A DNA stretch of 64,000 nucleotides from Prunella strophiata. Taxonomy: Eukaryota > Chordata > Aves > Passeriformes > Prunellidae. Positions 22,250-34,908 of this stretch are shown piece by piece (within the stretch, counting starts at the first letter, position 1; every line of letters starts with the position of its first letter). The translations under genes and the position numbers were made by a program. A model generated the notes under the pieces. The model had not been told where the DNA came from and did no database searches. It saw nothing but the letters and a program-made list of their open reading frames with translations. The stretch spans positions 310,001 through 374,000 of the forward strand of contig JAZBQD010000014.1 of assembly GCA_036583965.1 (NCBI GenBank), read 5' to 3'.

Positions 22250-23000
22250 TAAGCCCAGGGGCCCTGTTGAGAGGGATCCACAGGTCTCAAGGGTGCTAGC
22301 AGATATTATTCTGAGGCCACTCTTAATCATCTTTGATGCATCATGGTGACTAAGGAAAGTGTCCAAAGTCTGGATGAAAGCAAATGTCACCCATCTTCAA
22401 GAAAGGCAGCTAGGAGGATTCAGAAAAGTACAAACCAGCCAGCCTCATTTTTATCCCCAGGAAGTTTATGGAGCAGCTATTCCTGGAAAACATTGCCAGG
22501 CACATTAAGGAGGAGAAAATCATGTAGTCAGCATTTTACCAGGGTAAATTCATGCTGACCACTTTTTAAAACTCCTATGATGAATCAACATGCCCAGTAG
22601 ATGAAGGCAATATTGTCTGCCTGGGCTTCAGGAAGGTTTTTGACATTTCTCTACGTAGCAGCACACATACATACCTGAAGGAATAATGCAAAGAGGAGGG
22701 AACCAGTGTCTTTTCAATGATGCTCAGTGAAAAGCCAGGAGGCAGTGGGCACACACTGGGAATAGAGGAGATGGCCTCTGAACATCACCAAATTATTTTT
22801 TACTGTGAGGGTGACTGAACCATGGCACAGATTGCCCAGAAAGACATCTTTGGATGTTCTGGATTTTTGAAGACATTCAAAGAATGCCCAGATATGATCC
22901 TGGGCAACAGGCTGTAGGTATCCTGGTTTAAGCAGGGGTGTTGGAGCTCATGAGCCCCACAGACCCCTTCCACCCTCATTCATTCTGTGATAGTGAATTC
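22250..23000 (+). mobile_element. CR1 LINE fragment with internal deletion
   Basis: The segment 22330-22660 resembles the CR1 ORF2 reverse-transcriptase region: a CATCTTCAAGAAAGGC motif, CCAGCCAGCCTCA, TTATGGAGCAGCTATT, and a CTGGGCTTCAGGAAGGTTTTTGA block that encodes the catalytic-core region in intact copies. The segment 22780-23000 resembles the CR1 3' end (TACTGTGAGGGTGACTGAAC, then GCCCAGAAAGACATCTTTGG). The part between is missing or scrambled. Stops and frameshifts show it is dead. Confidence 0.75.
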
Positions 23001-25004
23001 TCTTAGAGATGCATTTCAAGGAGTGGCATTACAAATTTCTGTGCAGACAGAGATCCAAATGGACATGGGATTTACGTTCCTTAAGTAGTGTTCAAGAAGA
23101 ATTCAAAACTCTAGGATAATTGTCTCTTCCATAACTGAATCCCTTTCATGGGAAAATTCCCCAGGCATAGAAAGATCTTCTGATACACATGCTTCGGACT
23201 GACACTGGCTGAGCAAATTTCTCCCTGTGTGTGTCAAAGACCAGTTAGGAACTTCACAGAAAGTGTTGTCAGCATAGTCATAGAAGGTATATTGTTAAGA
23301 AGTGACAGCTATATTGGCAAATATTGGTCCACAACATGTATTAATGTATAGGAATTATCTACTTGTGCTGAAAATAAAAATAAAAGATTGGAATTGATTT
23401 AACAATTTCATTGCAATATTCATAAGGGAAGAAAAAGACCTAAGTCCTTAACTTTCTTCACTTGAACAAAGATTGGAAAATTCCTTGTGAAAAATATATT
23501 ATAATTATTGGACTATGAAACAATTTTAGTTGGGAAAGAAGTTCTAAAATTGTGTATAAAGTGGCAAAGAAGCCAAGAAAATAGGAAAGAACAAAAACAG
23601 AAGAAGAGTGAGCTTGAATCTGCAACTATTTCTAGAAGTAGCCTGCTAGAAAAAGGAAACCCAAGTTGAACTTCAAATGTACTCATGCACTTGATTCAGT
23701 AACTGGTCAATGTAAAACCCAATCTTTTTGTACAGCTTCTCCCAGCAACAAAAACTCCGACAGGGTGACACCACCATCATGCCTGTCCCAGACGTATTTC
23801 AAAGAGAAATGATGATTTTCTTGAAAATCTGTTTGCATCAAAGTTGAAAGATCTTTGAGGGATTCTCCACATTCTTATTTCTCCATGTGGCTTGAAAGTA
23901 GATTTGATAAAATATGCAAGAAAGCATATGATGTATAAGGTAGAGTAAAATGGATTATTTGGGAATTGATCTCTTGTTGATATTAAACTTATTTTCCACT
24001 CTCTGTGAAGTTTATAAAAAAAATTATGGAGCTGAAGCGTGAGTCTGCCACTAGAAGTGTTAAAGCAAACTTACTCACTCCTCTTCAAATGCACCCCCTT
24101 CCACACACACCTAGGCACACACAGAGATCAGCATAGCAGATCATTAACACCTTGGAAAAGACTGAAATGCTATAGACCTCTCTTCCTGGGCAAAATATCT
24201 GGTACAAAAATTCTGTTTAATATCTACCTCATATTTAAAACACAGCTTTTTATTTCATTGTATTTGCAGAATATTGTCATTTCATTTGTTTTTAAAATTA
24301 CATAATTCGCACTTGCTGTATGTCTAGGAATATCTTCTTCTAAAAATAGAAAAAATTAGATGACATATTTTCAGAATAAAACATTGGTTTATACAATTTT
24401 AAACCATCATGCTATGGAAGAATTTATTTGTCCCTCACTAAGGTGGAATAAATATTTTAATCACAGATCATTTACAATTAAATACTTTCCATTTCTAAGA
24501 TGGTTTCAATAAGTTTTGGTCCTCATTGCTTATTCGTTGTAAACAGTAATTTTTCAGTGAATGGAAAGTATGTGTGGTATAACTACATTCGTTCAAACAC
24601 CAACCTAAGTACTAATGGCCAGGCTGAAGTACAGTAAATCATATCCTGGATGACATTTTGCCTTCTTCTTTGGCACTTCATGCAATCCTAACATGAGGAA
24701 GTGTTGAAATACTTTCTCTTAGATAGTGTCCCATGATGAAACGCGTCCCATGATGAAACACATCCCATGTATTTTATGTTGAAATTCTTATCTATTTTAA
24801 AATTTGATATCGTTTGCAGAGTTTTTATTAACCTTTCTGTTACAGTAGTGAAAAATCACAGATAAATGCAATTTTGTACAACTTTGAATTTACACCAAGA
24901 GCTGAGAGAAAACTTGCTCCTATATTTCAATCTTCAGTCAGGAGTTTCTTCTATAGTCAAACTTTTGAGCAGCAACAAATGAGACTCTTGAGAGTAGAGA
25001 AACA
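23001..25004. other. Non-coding stretch
   Basis: No gene supported. A small 2 x 18-bp repeat with CCCATGATGAAAC lies at 24731-24768. Confidence 0.55.
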
Positions 25005-25120
25005 AAGCCCCATCCAACCCGACCCTGAATGCTTTCAGGGATGGGACATCCACAACTTCTCTGGGCAACCTGTTCCAGTGTTCCACCACCCCCACAGTCA
25101 AAAATTTCTTCCTTTTATCT
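25005..25120 (-). mobile_element. CR1 LINE 3' fragment, reverse orientation
   Basis: CCCCATCCAACCCGACCCTG followed by GGGATGGGACATCCACAACT and TGGGCAACCTGTTCCAGTG is the reverse complement of the CR1 3' region that reads ...CACTGGAACAGGTTGCCCA... in sense. Short, diverged copy. Confidence 0.8.
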
Positions 25121-27409
25121 AATATATGTCAGAAATAATAAATCTAGGCATATACAATTTGAGGAAAGGTTTGAAATTCTTTTGATTTGAAACACATTTT
25201 GCATGAAGAATAACTTAGAGATTAAAAGATGTTGATGGGAATTTGAGCTTGACACTTTTTGAAAAAGCGCATGGAATTTCAAATTAGCACCAGTAAAATT
25301 AAAAACTTCTTGCAATTTCCTTTTTCTTTTGATATTCAAAATTGCAGATGTCAAATATCTGTGCTTCATACAAATCTCTCAGACAGTCTGAGAATAAGTT
25401 TTTCAGACTAAAATACGGCTTATGTAGAACGCTAGTACTAGTGAAGGTTTTTCGGGGCATAGGGGGAGCACCTTCTCATTGGATTTGTGTGCACAATACA
25501 TTTGATCCAAACTGGAAAAGTCATCCCAGGTGTGTTCAAATATTCATCATTCTTACTGCACCAGGCCTTTCTGTGAAAAGTATCCTGTGGACCTTGAACA
25601 TAGCTCATGTGAAACAGATGAGAGGTGATGAAGAAGTTGAAGGAGAGAAAAAAGAGCATATGGCCCAGTACAGGCACCAGAAAGTACTTTTTTATGTGAT
25701 CCACAGCCTGAAGAATTGTTTAGCACCATTTAAAGTCTAGGTTTGACAAACAGGGATGAAACAGGTCTTCAAAACCTCTGCTAGATCAAAATCCATTGAA
25801 GCAAATTACCCTGGCTAGTCAACTTGCTGCTGATCATTCACCCTCCATCCCAGCTGATCAGGCCTAACAATGCTGCTGCAAAAGTATTGTGAAAAAGGTA
25901 GGCACATTTTCACAGATGCAGGGGAAAATCCCCTTGGATGATGGTTCCTCAGGGAAGTGTAGCAAATTATCTACCCTTATCTACTGTGCAATATCTAAGT
26001 TGGTGAGTTCACCATCTGTCAGCATCACTTTCAAAAAGAAATGTTTGATCCACAAAAAAATATATGTCCTGTCTACCTGCTTCACTTCAGCCACTGTTCA
26101 GGCTATGTTCCATCAGCAAAGTGTTTATGGTCATATGTTTCTTTCAACTGTGATAATTCTTTATTTTTTTCTAAATCAGACACTGTCTATTCATAGGATT
26201 CAGATGTCCATGCTAGTATTGTAATTATGTTTCATGTTCACTGAGTCAAAAAACTTCATTCTCTTTGTCTTTTTATTAAATTGCTGACATGTAACATCAG
26301 TCTGAGATCTGAAAAAAAATCCTTAATATTCTGTTTGGCAAGTATCATCTATGCGATACAAATTCTACTTGATAAATCACACCCACACATTGCCATATGA
26401 TGCTACTAGTAATGCCTTTACAACCTTTTCTTCATCATTAGGTATTTTGGTGAAGTGAATGATTAGAACAGAAGCAATAAGTAGACTTTTAAAAGTTGTC
26501 TCTGGGAAAAGAGATAAAAATACTCTAATGACTGTGGAGTGTATTCCAAAACTGTAATGAAGCATGTAAGGGGCAAGAGCCTTTAATAAAAATGCTATGC
26601 TGGGTTCATCTGTTGAAACCATTCCATAATGGTTGAAATTATGATTCACGTGTTGTGGGAGAAAAAAAAAAAAGAACAAAACATAAGGAAAAAAAAAATC
26701 TTGAACATATTTTCCCATTCCAAGATGGTCTAATGGCTTCATTTCATTTTTTTTACTAAGACTATTGTAAAACACTTAATAAGATACTAAACAGAGAATG
26801 AGAGTGTTCACACTAACCATACAATTTTGATGGATCTCTTTTACTTTATACAGCAGCAGATATGGTTTAGCAGTCCACAATTCAGTCCCTGAAACAGAAT
26901 GAGTGTGGCAGATTTAACCTAACTGCCCAGTCCTCCTTCATTGTCTTTAAAAATGCTTTGCTAGATCTCGATATCTGGATGTGTCTCCCTATCTCCACTT
27001 TGAGCTCCTTAAGCCTTCCTTTCCAGGATGAGACCCAATTTCACCTAGCAAGGATATGGCCTTTCAAAACCACAGCTTTTATCTTCTGTATTCTTACAAG
27101 TACATTTAAAGTGCAGGGAAGAGTTTGGAAGATGCTATTTTTTTTGTTTCTCAGATATGTTACTGCATCAAATAGCTCTTTTAATTTTTTTCCCTGCAAA
27201 AGTATAGGGTCTGTGCTTCAAGTCTTGAGATTTGAAGCTAACTTATCATCTAATCTGCAGTCTCACAGAGAATGCAGCAAAGTTTTCTCTTCTTCTGAGG
27301 ACATTTTACTATTTTGATGAGAAATTCTGAAGGTCGGATTAAGTGGCAAAGGTCACTGAATGAAAGATTGTTAAGTCTAATAACAGTAGGAAAAGTGTGT
27401 TGTTGTGGT
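25121..27409. other. Non-coding stretch
   Basis: AT-rich. The longest open frames (132 codons at 25342-25740 on + and 26377-26775 on -) lack domains and are probably chance. Confidence 0.5.
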
Positions 27410-28830
27410 GTGGGTAAATGTCATGTCAGATGCAGTCGGAATGCCACCGATGGAGACTCTTGCCAGAAAGGAGCCAAGCGTGGAGATCTTCCTCTTCTGC
27501 TCCTGCACTGCCTGCTCCAGAAAGTCAACTGCACACAGGAATGCTGCTGCCTTTGCGGCTGGAGGATCTTGTCCAGCTCCGCACCAAGGCTCTTCTGCAA
27601 TGGCACAACAGCATTTTGCTCAGAGCCACCCACTGGGAATTGCCAGCTCCAGGAAATTTGCTCCTGGGACACATTCTTCTGTGACTGCCTTCCTGCTGTG
27701 GGCTGGAGCCAGAACTCAGCTTTCAGGCTTTGCCTGTGCAGCTGCATCTTCAGGGCTGAGGGTGTTTGGCTCATGCCCGTGGCTCTGAGGGAGCAGGGAT
27801 GCCTGCCCAAAGGGCTCCCTCCCTCTGCACTCTGGCAGCTCCCACTGAGCCTCTGGCAGGGCTGAAGGCTCTTGAGGACATTTCCCAAGGCTGCAGATCT
27901 TCCTCAACCCGCTCCTCAAATGCTGATGCCAGGGACTTCCCTGCACATGGAAACACCACCTTTTCTTCTGCAGCATCTTGTCCAGCACAACACCAATGGT
28001 CTTCTCCCGCGGCAGCGCCACGGCATGCTTCAAGCCGTGCACTAGGAGGGGACAGCTGCTGGAAATTGCTGCTGTGTGTCTGGCTGCAGGAAACACCTTC
28101 TGCAACAGCCTCGGCCTCCAGTTTTGCTTCCTGGATTTTCGTGGCCAAGCCGCATGCTCAGGGTTGAGCAGCATCTGCTGATACCTGTGGGGAAGGAAAA
28201 CAAAGAGAATTTGGAATAAGAGAAGAAAAAACGCCATTCAGTCGAGGCTGGAGAGATGCAGCCACGTTTCTAAAATGAAACAGGTAGGACAAGTAAGGGC
28301 CTTGAGAGAAGAAATTGTTCTGCAAGCACTTGTCTCTGGAAAAAAACTGATGTTGCTACTAGGTAATTGATCATGTATATTATTGGTTAGCAGACAGTGC
28401 AACATTGATACTATTGGCTCTCCAGGCTCAAGGTAGTCTAACCTGAGAGCAAAATTATTATAAAAGCTGATTATACTCTAAAGAAAGGCTTTCTGTCATA
28501 TTAATAGTGCGGAGTGGGAATCATTCCTACCTTACAGATGCCCATGGATCTGAGGGTGCAGGCAGTCCTCTCTGAAGGCCTCCTCCCTCTGCAGTCCCAT
28601 GGCTCTCTCCGAGGCTCTGGCACCGATGGACACTTTTGCCAGAAAGGAATCCAGTGTGTAGACCTTTCTCTTCCTACTCTTGCCCTGCCAATGTCATTGA
28701 TTTTCCTGGAGATGGGAACATCTGCCTTTCATGCTGGACAATCTTCTGTTGCACCAATCTGTGCATCTTTATCTATGGCACCACCACAGCATCTGTGGAG
28801 CTAATGACTTGTAAGTTTCTAGAAATGTAG
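27410..28830 (-). pseudogene. Spliced, three-unit coiled-coil-like pseudogene
   Basis: This GC-rich island sits in AT-rich flanks. Three related units lie near 27410-27700, 27780-28165 and 28540-28800. Markers shared between units are GATGGACACTTTTGCCAGAA-like (27449, 28627), AGATCTTCCTC-like (27485, 27896, 28659) and GGATCTTGTCCAGC-like (27564, 27973, 28737), with internal spacing of 77-79 bp each time. On the minus strand the right unit ends at a donor GTAAGGTAGG (about 28525-28534). About 350 bp on, a pyrimidine-rich acceptor CCTTCCCCACAG precedes GTATCAGCAG near 28182. The frame fits across this junction. Minus-strand peptides are rich in Glu, Gln, Lys and Leu (IQEAKLEAEAVAE, FEERVEEDLQ), suggesting coiled coil. 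Each unit has frame breaks, so it is probably a decayed gene or exon set. I do not recognise the family. Confidence 0.5.
28183..28532 (-). other. Probable intron of the coiled-coil pseudogene
   Basis: It lies between the GTAAGG donor and the TTCCCCACAG acceptor on the minus strand, is AT-rich and has stops in all frames, in contrast to the GC-rich exon-like sides. The boundaries are read from consensus splice motifs and carry a few bases of uncertainty. Confidence 0.45.
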
Positions 28831-29793
28831 CATTTTCAACATGTATTTATTACGTACTTTTCGTTGTTTTAATTTATACTTTGGTAAGATTATATATCAT
28901 GTATTTTACATTTCTGTGTATTGCAAATTTTTTTAAATGTTTTTAAGGAAAAACTTATTAAAATTTTTTTCATTACCTTTTTAATAGCCATAAAGTAGAT
29001 CTCTATCCGTCATTTAAAAATAAAGGAAGCTTTTGATTTGACACACACATTTAGACTTTTTTATCCTGTATGAAGGAAAGTAGAAAAAATATGCTATTAC
29101 AGTTTTATGTGCAACTGGCTATCACTTTTAACCTTGAGTAAAGACTCTGTATTATTGAAAAGAACCAATTGAGGCCATGCAGCTCTAGGTTAACACATGA
29201 TTAGAATCTCAGAATGGTAATTAAATGCAGAAAATAGTTTTGATGCCACCACAAGGCAACAGCACATTCTTGTATTATCATTCCCACTGTCAGAGTAAAA
29301 CTGGAACCAAGCAATCCCATTCCATTACAACCAGCCTTATGCAGCAAAGGTGGGGCCCTGGTCTGAGAAATGCCAGAGGTGGTAGAGATTTTCCATGTGT
29401 GAAGGCATCCTCCCTTCCCCTCTCAAGGTATTTCAAGTTCCCCTCTCCCCACTCCATTCCATCTGTAAATTGAACACTGACAATCCAGAAATGTTATACA
29501 CAACAACACTGGGATGTATTTTGTTCCTTAGGTAGATCTAAAGCAATCTGGAAGTAGCTCAGCCTCTTACATCCTCTCCAAGTGAGCATTTGTAACTTTT
29601 CTTCCTACAATAATCCAACCAAACTACTTTGCTAACTGCTCCAAGCAATGACCAGAAGATTTTGCTGTGTTTTCCCATTATGTTTTATTTAACCTGAGCT
29701 AAATAAACACTGCTTTGCAAATACTGACACTTTGATATTTGAAATTCCCACCATACTACAGAGATTGGTAGGTGATCTTCAAACTTCAAAGAT
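28831..29793. other. Non-coding stretch
   Basis: No supported gene or repeat family. Confidence 0.55.
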
Positions 29794-29850
29794 GATATTG
29801 ACCACAGAGTATCAATAACCGCAGATATTGACCACAGAGTGTCAATAGGA
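29794..29850. repeat. 30-bp tandem duplication
   Basis: GATATTGACCACAGAGT starts at 29794 and again at 29824. A local duplication just before the T/G simple repeat. Confidence 0.7.
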
Positions 29851-29893
29851 AATATCAGGACAAAGGTAACCAATATACACCCCCAAAAAATCC

Positions 29894-29904
29894 TTTTTTT
29901 TTTT

Positions 29905-29937
<33 letters not shown>

Positions 29938-29994
29938 TGTTTTTGTTTTTGTTTTTTGGTTTTTGTTTTTGTTTTTGTTTTTTTTTGTTTTTGT

Positions 29995-30026
<32 letters not shown>

Positions 30027-30028
30027 GT
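29894..30028. repeat. T/G simple repeat, (GTTTTT)n-like
   Basis: A T17 run followed by about 20 GTTTT and GTTTTT units with no A or C. Open frames across it on both strands encode Phe/Val/Cys or Lys/Thr/Gln repeats and are artefacts of composition. Confidence 0.9.
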
Positions 30029-31030
30029 ATATCATTTGTTTCTGGAAGAAACAAATTTAACAGCACTTCCATGCATACAACAAAGCAACCCAGGCATGAA
30101 GATGAGCAAGCTGATGGTCCTTCAGATTCCAGTTTTCAAGGGTGACATTAGAGGGACACTGATTGGAGCACTGCTTATGTTAGGATGAAGCTTTTAGTAC
30201 AGACTAAAATGGGTTTTTTATTGGTCTTGAAGGGGCAATTTCTTCCACAAAACATCCAAGACTTCTCAGGGAACAGAAGGGGCCACACTGTGCTGTGCTA
30301 GGCTACCATGATTTAAGGGTCCAGATTATCTTGCAATATTTAAATAACCTTGGCATTAACAGCAAAAGGGCAGTGCAATTTCCACGGCTATGTAAGAAAA
30401 GGATGTGCGTAGATCCAGCTCTGAAACAAAGCCCAGCTACAAGATACATTTGTTTTCTAGGTTTGCAGAGAGCCTTTTTCTCCTGCCCAGACCATCCTCT
30501 CCAGGATGACTGCAACAAGACCAAAACACACACTCACCAACACAACTTCTCCAAACCTGCCATGAAGATCAGTGCATTCAGCTGCTTCTCCAAAACACTC
30601 TTCAATTTACACACTTTTCTACCTACTCTAAAAACTAACCATACATTTATGTGCCATAATTTTAAAAAAAGTCTCTTAGCTTGAACGTAACTACCAAGCT
30701 TGTGACAAGCTGTATAGTTAATACTATGGTCCCTCTTTCTTTTTCTTTGTTTCACCTTGGAAAACCAAAAAAATTCCAAGGAGCCCTTGAAATTAACTTT
30801 TTTAAAATCTCCTTTTGTATTCTTTAGTCACTCTGCAAGATAATGACGTAACAAGAAAAGAAATAGATGAAGCGAAATTAGCAGTACTTTAGTTGCCTGA
30901 AACTAAGCATTTATAAACTTTCATTTTACAAACATGATTTTACACAAGTGATAGGGAATGAAGTTTTCCATCCACACTAAGAAGTGGACGCGGCCTTACC
31001 CATGGCTACATTACCTCCAAGACTGTAACT
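30029..31030. other. Non-coding stretch
   Basis: No supported gene. A 129-codon open frame at 30295-30684 has no recognisable domain. Confidence 0.5.
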
Positions 31031-31235
31031 GCTCTGCCAGGGGTTTATCCATGGCCATGGCTCTGAGGTGCTCCAGCATGACTCCACCCACAGCCACAGA
31101 GACTTCAGGTTTATCCTTGGGCCACAATTCCTTCTTGGGCATGGACATAACCACGGCCACAGATGCTCTCAGAGGGTCCTGCTCTGCCATGGGCTTATTT
31201 CCAGCCACTGATGCCTGAGGATGTCCTGTTCCCAC
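31031..31235 (-). repeat. Degenerate ~78-bp repeats with minus-strand open frame
   Basis: Related blocks begin near 31031, 31107 and 31187 and share GGTTTATCC- or GGCTTATTTCC-like and GCCACAGA-like strings. On the minus strand one frame stays open for 74 codons with recurring DKP, SVAV and AEQ motifs. It ends beside a GTAATG that could be a splice donor. This could be an exon remnant of a repetitive protein or a local minisatellite. Not recognised. Confidence 0.3.
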
Positions 31236-31537
31236 GTGGGCTCATCCACATGTCACAGTTCCCTCAACTCGAGCTCACACTGGAGTTCCAGCCCCTGGCC
31301 ACCTGCCAGCCCAAGTGTGTCACCATGGCTGTCATCCATGTCCCAAGGCACAGCACAGCAAGAGGAGAAGCACTACAGCCAGCAGCAAAATCAAAATGAA
31401 TTCCCTAACGAGCCCCATGTCAAGCACAGAAGCCTGACTACTCAACAGCACCAGCTAGAAATCCAATCCTGCGCATTCCAGCCAAAGCTGCTCTTATCTC
31501 AAACCCTTCAAGCTCCATGTCAGGCACCAAAAAGGAC

Positions 31538-32108
31538 TGCCATGGTTTAACCCTGGCTGGCAACTCAGCCCCACACAGCTGCTTGCTCACACCCCCACAG
31601 TGGGATGAGGGAATCAGGAAAAGGATAAAACTCACAGCTTGAGTAAACACAGTTTAATAGGTAAAGGAAAAACAATGCAGGCAAACACAGCAAAATAAGG
31701 AATCTATTCCCCACCTGCCACCTGCAGGCAGATGTTCAGCTATCTCCAGGAAAGCAGGGCTCCACCGCATGTAATGATGACTTGGAAGGACAAATACCAT
31801 CACTCCTGACATCCCCCACTTCCTTCTTCCTCCAGCTTTATGTGCTGAACATGATGCCATAGGGCCTGGGATATTCCTTGGGTCACCTGGGGTAAGCAGT
31901 GTCCCCACCCAACTCCTTGTGCTCACCTAGCACACTCCCAGTGGGTGGGGTGAGATGCAGAAAAGGTCTTGATGCTGTGTAAACACTGCTCAGCAATAGT
32001 GAAAACATCCCTGTGGTAGCAACACTGTCAGCTCCAATCCAGAAGAACACCCATAGCAGCTACTATAAAAAAAACCAAAAAAAACTCTACCCCAGGCCAA
32101 CCAGCTCA
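31538..32108 (-). mobile_element. LTR of the common avian ERV-L type, reverse orientation
   Basis: The left edge TGCCATGGTTTAACCCTGGC and the right edge AACTCTACCCCAGGCC match, in reverse, the ends of the bird LTR family that normally runs TGTCCTGGTTT...GGGTTAAACC. Inside are a GTGGGATGAGGG block, TTTAAT (reverse of ATTAAA) at 31653-31658, and TGTAAACACTGCTCAGCAA near 31977, all in the expected order. It is well diverged, with no matching target duplication found. Probably a solo LTR. Confidence 0.75.
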
Positions 32109-33929
32109 GCTCAGTAGCTTCACAAAGGCTGGTTTCCATATCAAAACAAAACTCAGTTGGCCACAGTCATGCTCCATATTGTCAAGTGCTGAAAATAACA
32201 CTAATTTGTAACAGTTTTCACAAAGTTTTGTTTAAGGTTTTGCAGTTCAGCATTTCCACTGTTCATCTCTTGACAAGCAACCAACAATCAAACCTCCTTT
32301 GTAGGTCTGTCTGTGACACTGAGGCTGCAAGTGCCTTGAGCAGCAGCAAACACAGTGGATGGTGCTACTAAAGCAAACAACCACTGCCATACACTGGCCT
32401 AGCTCCCTGTGCCAGTGAAATATATTCTGTCATTCAATATATATGCTCTAATTTTATTTAACAATTTTCATCTCTGATACCTAGTATTCTCTCATTACTA
32501 AAATTCACATACCAGTCTTTGGGACCAGCAGGGAAGAAGTAGCCTTTAATCACTGCAAACGTGGCCACAGGAGAGAAATCCAGTTGTCAAAAATGATGGT
32601 AGGTGAGAAGCAGTGGAAGCAAGAAGCATTTGCAAACCAAAGCACATGGGTAATGATCCAGGCCTGAAGTCCATTGATTTCGTATTTATTCACAACACTT
32701 AAAATATGAAGAAAAGTGTTAGTGTTAGTGTTAGTTAGAGTGTTAGTGACCCTGCATTAATACAGCTTTTAATTAATAAGGGTATGAACAGAATACACAG
32801 AAGCTCCATCAAGGGCTCATGAAATGAATTCACTCTCCTCTTCCTCCCAATTAAATACCCTAAGGCACTTTTCCAAATGTTCCATTAGACTCTGCTGTAC
32901 CCATCAGGTTGTGTTAGGCTGAGTTTTTCTCCTCACAAAACTGAATTTGGACTCTCTCCCAAACCCTAGTAACTGTAGTAACAAGTTAGTAACAATTATA
33001 GTACCCTTTCTAACAGTTCACATCACACATTTTGTTCAAGTCCCTTGGATTAATGGAGTTTGAGCAGGTAAAATTATCTTGTCAAATACCAGCAATAGTC
33101 CGCTGACAATTTTAAGTGCCAAAACTATCAACCAGTACTTTTCCATTGATGGTGTGGTGCATACAAGATGAACAGTTTCACCAATTATAAGAGATAGAAA
33201 TACTGTAACTTGTTCTAAAAGAAGACATAGATCGCTTTGTATTTTTGTTTCAACTGAACCAGTGAGGAAGGTGAGAGCATATATGTCCACGTTCCTCTGG
33301 CTACACAATGGTAATTAAAGACTCTAAAAACAGACATACTATAATTTCAGAAGATTGCTCGGTGTGCATGTATTCCAAGGAAGACCTTCCCAGAAGGGGT
33401 GTCATCCTATTTTGGTGGGGAGGAGGACAGTTGGTAACTAGATTCAGCTCCTTGTCCTTTTATTTTGATCTATTTCTGGTGTATTGATTTAAAACAAATG
33501 GGTATCGTTGTCATATAGCTGCTTTTTCTTAAAAACCTCCTTAAGGAGTATGTCACACAAGGAGTGTATATTCCCTACATAGCTATTTCCTGTGTACATA
33601 AGCTTCACTTGGATTCCAAAATGCCTTGGAAAGTGTGGAACACCAAAGAGTAAAAGCCAGTGCAACATTTCACCATCCTTTGTGCAAAAGAATTCATCCA
33701 ACAGCTGTGTGAGAAACCAGACACTGCATCCAGATCATAACTCAATAATGTACCTGGAAAGTGACCCAAAGGAAATAATTGCCAGCAGCCCCATAGGTCA
33801 GCATGGGAGTCCTGTTCCAGATGTGAAAAATAACAATAACATGTTTGTTCATCAAGAATGGAAACTTGAATGCAGGAGGAATTATGTAAAGGTCAAACCA
33901 TAGAATATGAAGAAAGATAAATATTGTGA
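32109..33929. other. Non-coding stretch
   Basis: No supported gene. A short TTAGTG-type repeat lies at 32716-32749. The rest is AT-rich. Confidence 0.55.
32716..32749. repeat. Short (GTTAGT)n-like repeat
   Basis: About five imperfect GTGTTA/GTTAGT units. It is not the telomere repeat TTAGGG. Confidence 0.6.
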
Positions 33930-34326
33930 AACAATAAAATTACTATATATATGGCATAAAGCTTTGCAGAATTAGCAGGAACTGACAACCCCAAGGAAGA
34001 GGCCGATCACCCCACTTGCGGAATCGACCGCAATCAACTCAGCACAACGCAGAAGCCTTTGCCTAAGAGCAATGTACACAGAAAGTTATCAAGAAAAACA
34101 TAAAAGGGGACTGCTGGGGGGAAAAAAAGGTGTGAGCCACTGGTGGAGCATGGACTCCCTGGCTGCACCCAGAGCTGTTTGCTTGCTATTGCTTGCTATA
34201 ATTACACAAGCTTATAATTAATATCCTGATGATGGTTAATTAAAACAGCTAAAAAATAACGAGAAAGGTGAACCAGCGGCAGGGAAGCAGGGAAGAGGAA
34301 GCAGGGCTGGGCAGCAGGATAGCCCG

Positions 34327-34903
34327 TGACAGTCCGGGGCACTGAGACATTGGTTTCAAAGAATTGAAGATTCTAAGACAATGGTTGAGTTAGCTAAAGC
34401 AGAAAGATAAGCTTTTGTTTAGAGGTAGCAGAAGCCAGGCTCAGATAAGCTACCTGGACACCATTTCTCACTACTTGTCAATATCATGGAGAACAGGCTT
34501 CCTCACCCGTTGAACATAAGGAAACAGGGGGATTTAGTTTGTCACACAGGGGGATTTAGTTGTCATGTAAGCGAAAAGGTAGAAAGGTCAGAGTGAGGAA
34601 GACTCTTTTGACTTGCTCATTTCTGGAGATCCCTCCCCAAAAGGGACCCCTGACCCATTTCAGGGGACAAACTACACATGCTTAATAGCCTTTCTTCCAA
34701 TTTGCATGGGAAGCGGGGCAGAGGAAGCGACAGGGGTATGAATATGCATTTGTATTTTGTGTATTCAACACTTTTGTAAATAAAAGGCTTTGTAATGATC
34801 GATACAACTCGTAGTGCGGGTTGGGAAGATCCCACGCACTACCCAGCGCTGCAATAAACATACACTTTCTAACATTAAGTTGTTAGAGAGTCTTTGTCTG
34901 TCA
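34327..34903 (+). repeat. Probable LTR (ERVK-like), plus orientation
   Basis: The TATA-like GTAAATAAAAGG (34776-34787) is followed about 70 bp later by AATAAA (34853-34858) and a U5-like tail ending GTCTGTCA at 34903, a compact retroviral promoter/R/U5 layout. The start is taken at TGACAG (34327); TGAGACATTGG at 34343 is an alternative. No target duplication was found. A 22-bp duplication with CAGGGGGATTTAGTT lies at 34526-34568. Confidence 0.55.
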
Positions 34904-34908
34904 TAGTT

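Noticed and set aside
27314..27865. 183-codon plus-strand frame with many Cys
   Set aside because: It lies opposite the minus-strand units with splice sites. GC-rich antisense frames often stay open, and no plus-strand splice or domain evidence exists.
29685..30188. Phe/Val- or Lys/Gln-repeat frames across the T/G repeat
   Set aside because: Pure composition artefacts of the simple repeat.
32716..32749. Interstitial telomere repeat
   Set aside because: Units are GTTAGT/GTGTTA, not TTAGGG.
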